From Candidatus Latescibacterota bacterium (GTDB taxonomy: Bacteria; Blakebacterota; Blakebacteria; Blakebacterales; Blakebacteraceae), in NCBI GenBank assembly GCA_023135015.1, contig JAGLTZ010000182.1:1-5466 (forward strand): DNA of 5,466 nt, given 5' to 3'. The position numbers were made by a program, and so were the translations under genes. Below are positions 4,748 through 5,466 of the stretch, piece after piece; position 1 is the first letter of the stretch; each line of letters begins with the position of its first letter. Below the pieces are notes generated by a model. It saw only the letters and a program-made list of their open reading frames with translations. It was not told the origin of the DNA and did not search any database.

Positions 4748-5466
4748 ATGGCCAAACGCGACTACTACGAAGTCCTGGGCATAGAGCGCTCAGCCTCACA
4801 GGACGATATCAAAAAGGCCTATCGCAAGCTTGCATTGAAGTATCATCCCGATCGCAACCCGGGAGAAAAAGTGGCCGAGGAAAAGTTTAAAGAAACCACC
4901 GAGGCTTATGAGGTTCTCAAGGATGAAGATAGACGGAGACAGTATGACCGCTTCGGCCACCAGGCGCCGGGCATGGGGGCGAGAGCGGGGGCGGGAGCGG
5001 GAGGTTTCGGTTTTGAAACCTTCGATCTCTCTGATGCCCTGCGAGCCTTCATGCGGGATTTCGGGGGTTTCGGAGGGTTTGATGACCTGTTTACGAGGGG
5101 TAGAGGGGGTCCTGGCAGGCGCCGAACGGTCAACCGGGGCGGCAACCTGGAAGTCAAGCTTCCCCTGACCCTGGAGGAGATCTCCAAGGGAGTCACAAAA
5201 AAGGTCCGGATCCGCCGGTGGCAGCGCTGTACGACCTGCGGAGGGAGCGGAGCCGAGCCAGGTACCAGTCCCATTACATGCCCTACATGCCATGGGGCAG
5301 GGCAGGTGCAGCAGGTCAGCCGCTCTTTTTTCGGCCAGATGGTGAGTGTAACCACCTGTCCGGCGTGCAGGGGAGAAGGGACGGTTCTGGCCGACCCGTG
5401 CAAGACGTGCTCGGGCAGTGGGAGGGTACGCTCGCAGAGCACGCTCGCAGTCAAGGTTCCACCCGG
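4748..5466 (+). CDS. dnaJ: Chaperone protein DnaJ (3' truncated by window)
   Basis: DnaJ (Hsp40) delivers substrates to DnaK and stimulates its ATPase. The frame runs open from ATG 4748 to the right edge, giving 239 codons. The J domain occupies residues 3-69 with the essential HPD at 33-35 and the usual AYEVL and DRFG blocks. A glycine/phenylalanine-rich region (about 70-125) contains an alanine-glycine run and an embedded [15 protein letters not shown] segment. Four zinc-binding CxxCxGxG motifs are complete: CTTCGGSG (161-168), CPTCHGAG (178-185), CPACRGEG (204-211) and CKTCSGSG (218-225). This defines a type I DnaJ. The substrate-binding C-terminal domain is only entered (TLAVKVPP). The gene begins 3 bp after the grpE stop with only a weak ribosome site, so coupled translation within the hrcA operon is likely. 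Confidence 0.97.
   Translation, partial: MAKRDYYEVLGIERSASQDDIKKAYRKLALKYHPDRNPGEKVAEEKFKETTEAYEVLKDEDRRRQYDRFGHQAPGMGARAGAGAGGFGFETFDLSDALRAFMRDFGGFGGFDDLFTRGRGGPGRRRTVNRGGNLEVKLPLTLEEISKGVTKKVRIRRWQRCTTCGGSGAEPGTSPITCPTCHGAGQVQQVSRSFFGQMVSVTTCPACRGEGTVLADPCKTCSGSGRVRSQSTLAVKVPP

Noticed and set aside
4796..5293. 165-codon minus-strand frame opposite dnaJ
   Set aside because: dnaJ is unmistakable on the + strand with J domain and zinc motifs; the reverse frame only mirrors its codon bias.

Overview
The window reads almost entirely on the + strand and looks like an ordinary bacterial chromosomal segment of moderate-to-high GC (mid to high 50s percent by eye). Coding density is high, with ATGA-type overlaps and no mobile element, CRISPR array, tRNA or rRNA visible. 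The genes are housekeeping types found in many phyla. The DnaJ glycine/phenylalanine region contains a stretch ([14 protein letters not shown]) that reminds me of DnaJ proteins from the FCB group and Gemmatimonadota. I treat that only as a weak hint about taxonomy.

Left part (1-1265): the 3' end of a RelA/SpoT-type (p)ppGpp synthetase/hydrolase with its C-terminal ACT domain, then undecaprenyl-diphosphatase (uppP/bacA), which starts at TTG. The 115-bp gap between them is bridged exactly by a possible 40-codon ORF. Its ATG overlaps the relA/spoT stop and its TGA overlaps the uppP TTG. It also holds two small inverted repeats, one of which covers the uppP ribosome binding site.

Middle (1304-2940): a complete sodium-dependent NSS/SNF-family transporter of the MetP type. 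It overlaps by ATGA a 37-residue single-span protein that looks like the MetS small subunit of methionine/alanine importers. The small gene is easy to miss in automatic annotation.

Right part (2937-5466): a heat-shock operon. A compact control region holds a palindromic hairpin, a sigma-70-like promoter and a near-perfect CIRCE operator. It is followed by hrcA, grpE (ATGA overlap) and dnaJ (3 bp after the grpE stop), which runs off the right edge in the zinc-binding domain. There is no dnaK between grpE and dnaJ. HrcA would bind CIRCE and repress its own operon. GrpE is the nucleotide exchange factor and DnaJ the J-domain co-chaperone for a DnaK that must be encoded elsewhere. GrpE ends in an unusual acidic tail encoded by four 15-bp tandem repeats.

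I found no convincing evidence of an entirely new system. The points most worth a second look are the MetS-like small subunit, the bridging small ORF with a peptidase-like N-terminus, the repeat-encoded GrpE tail and the dnaK-less CIRCE operon.
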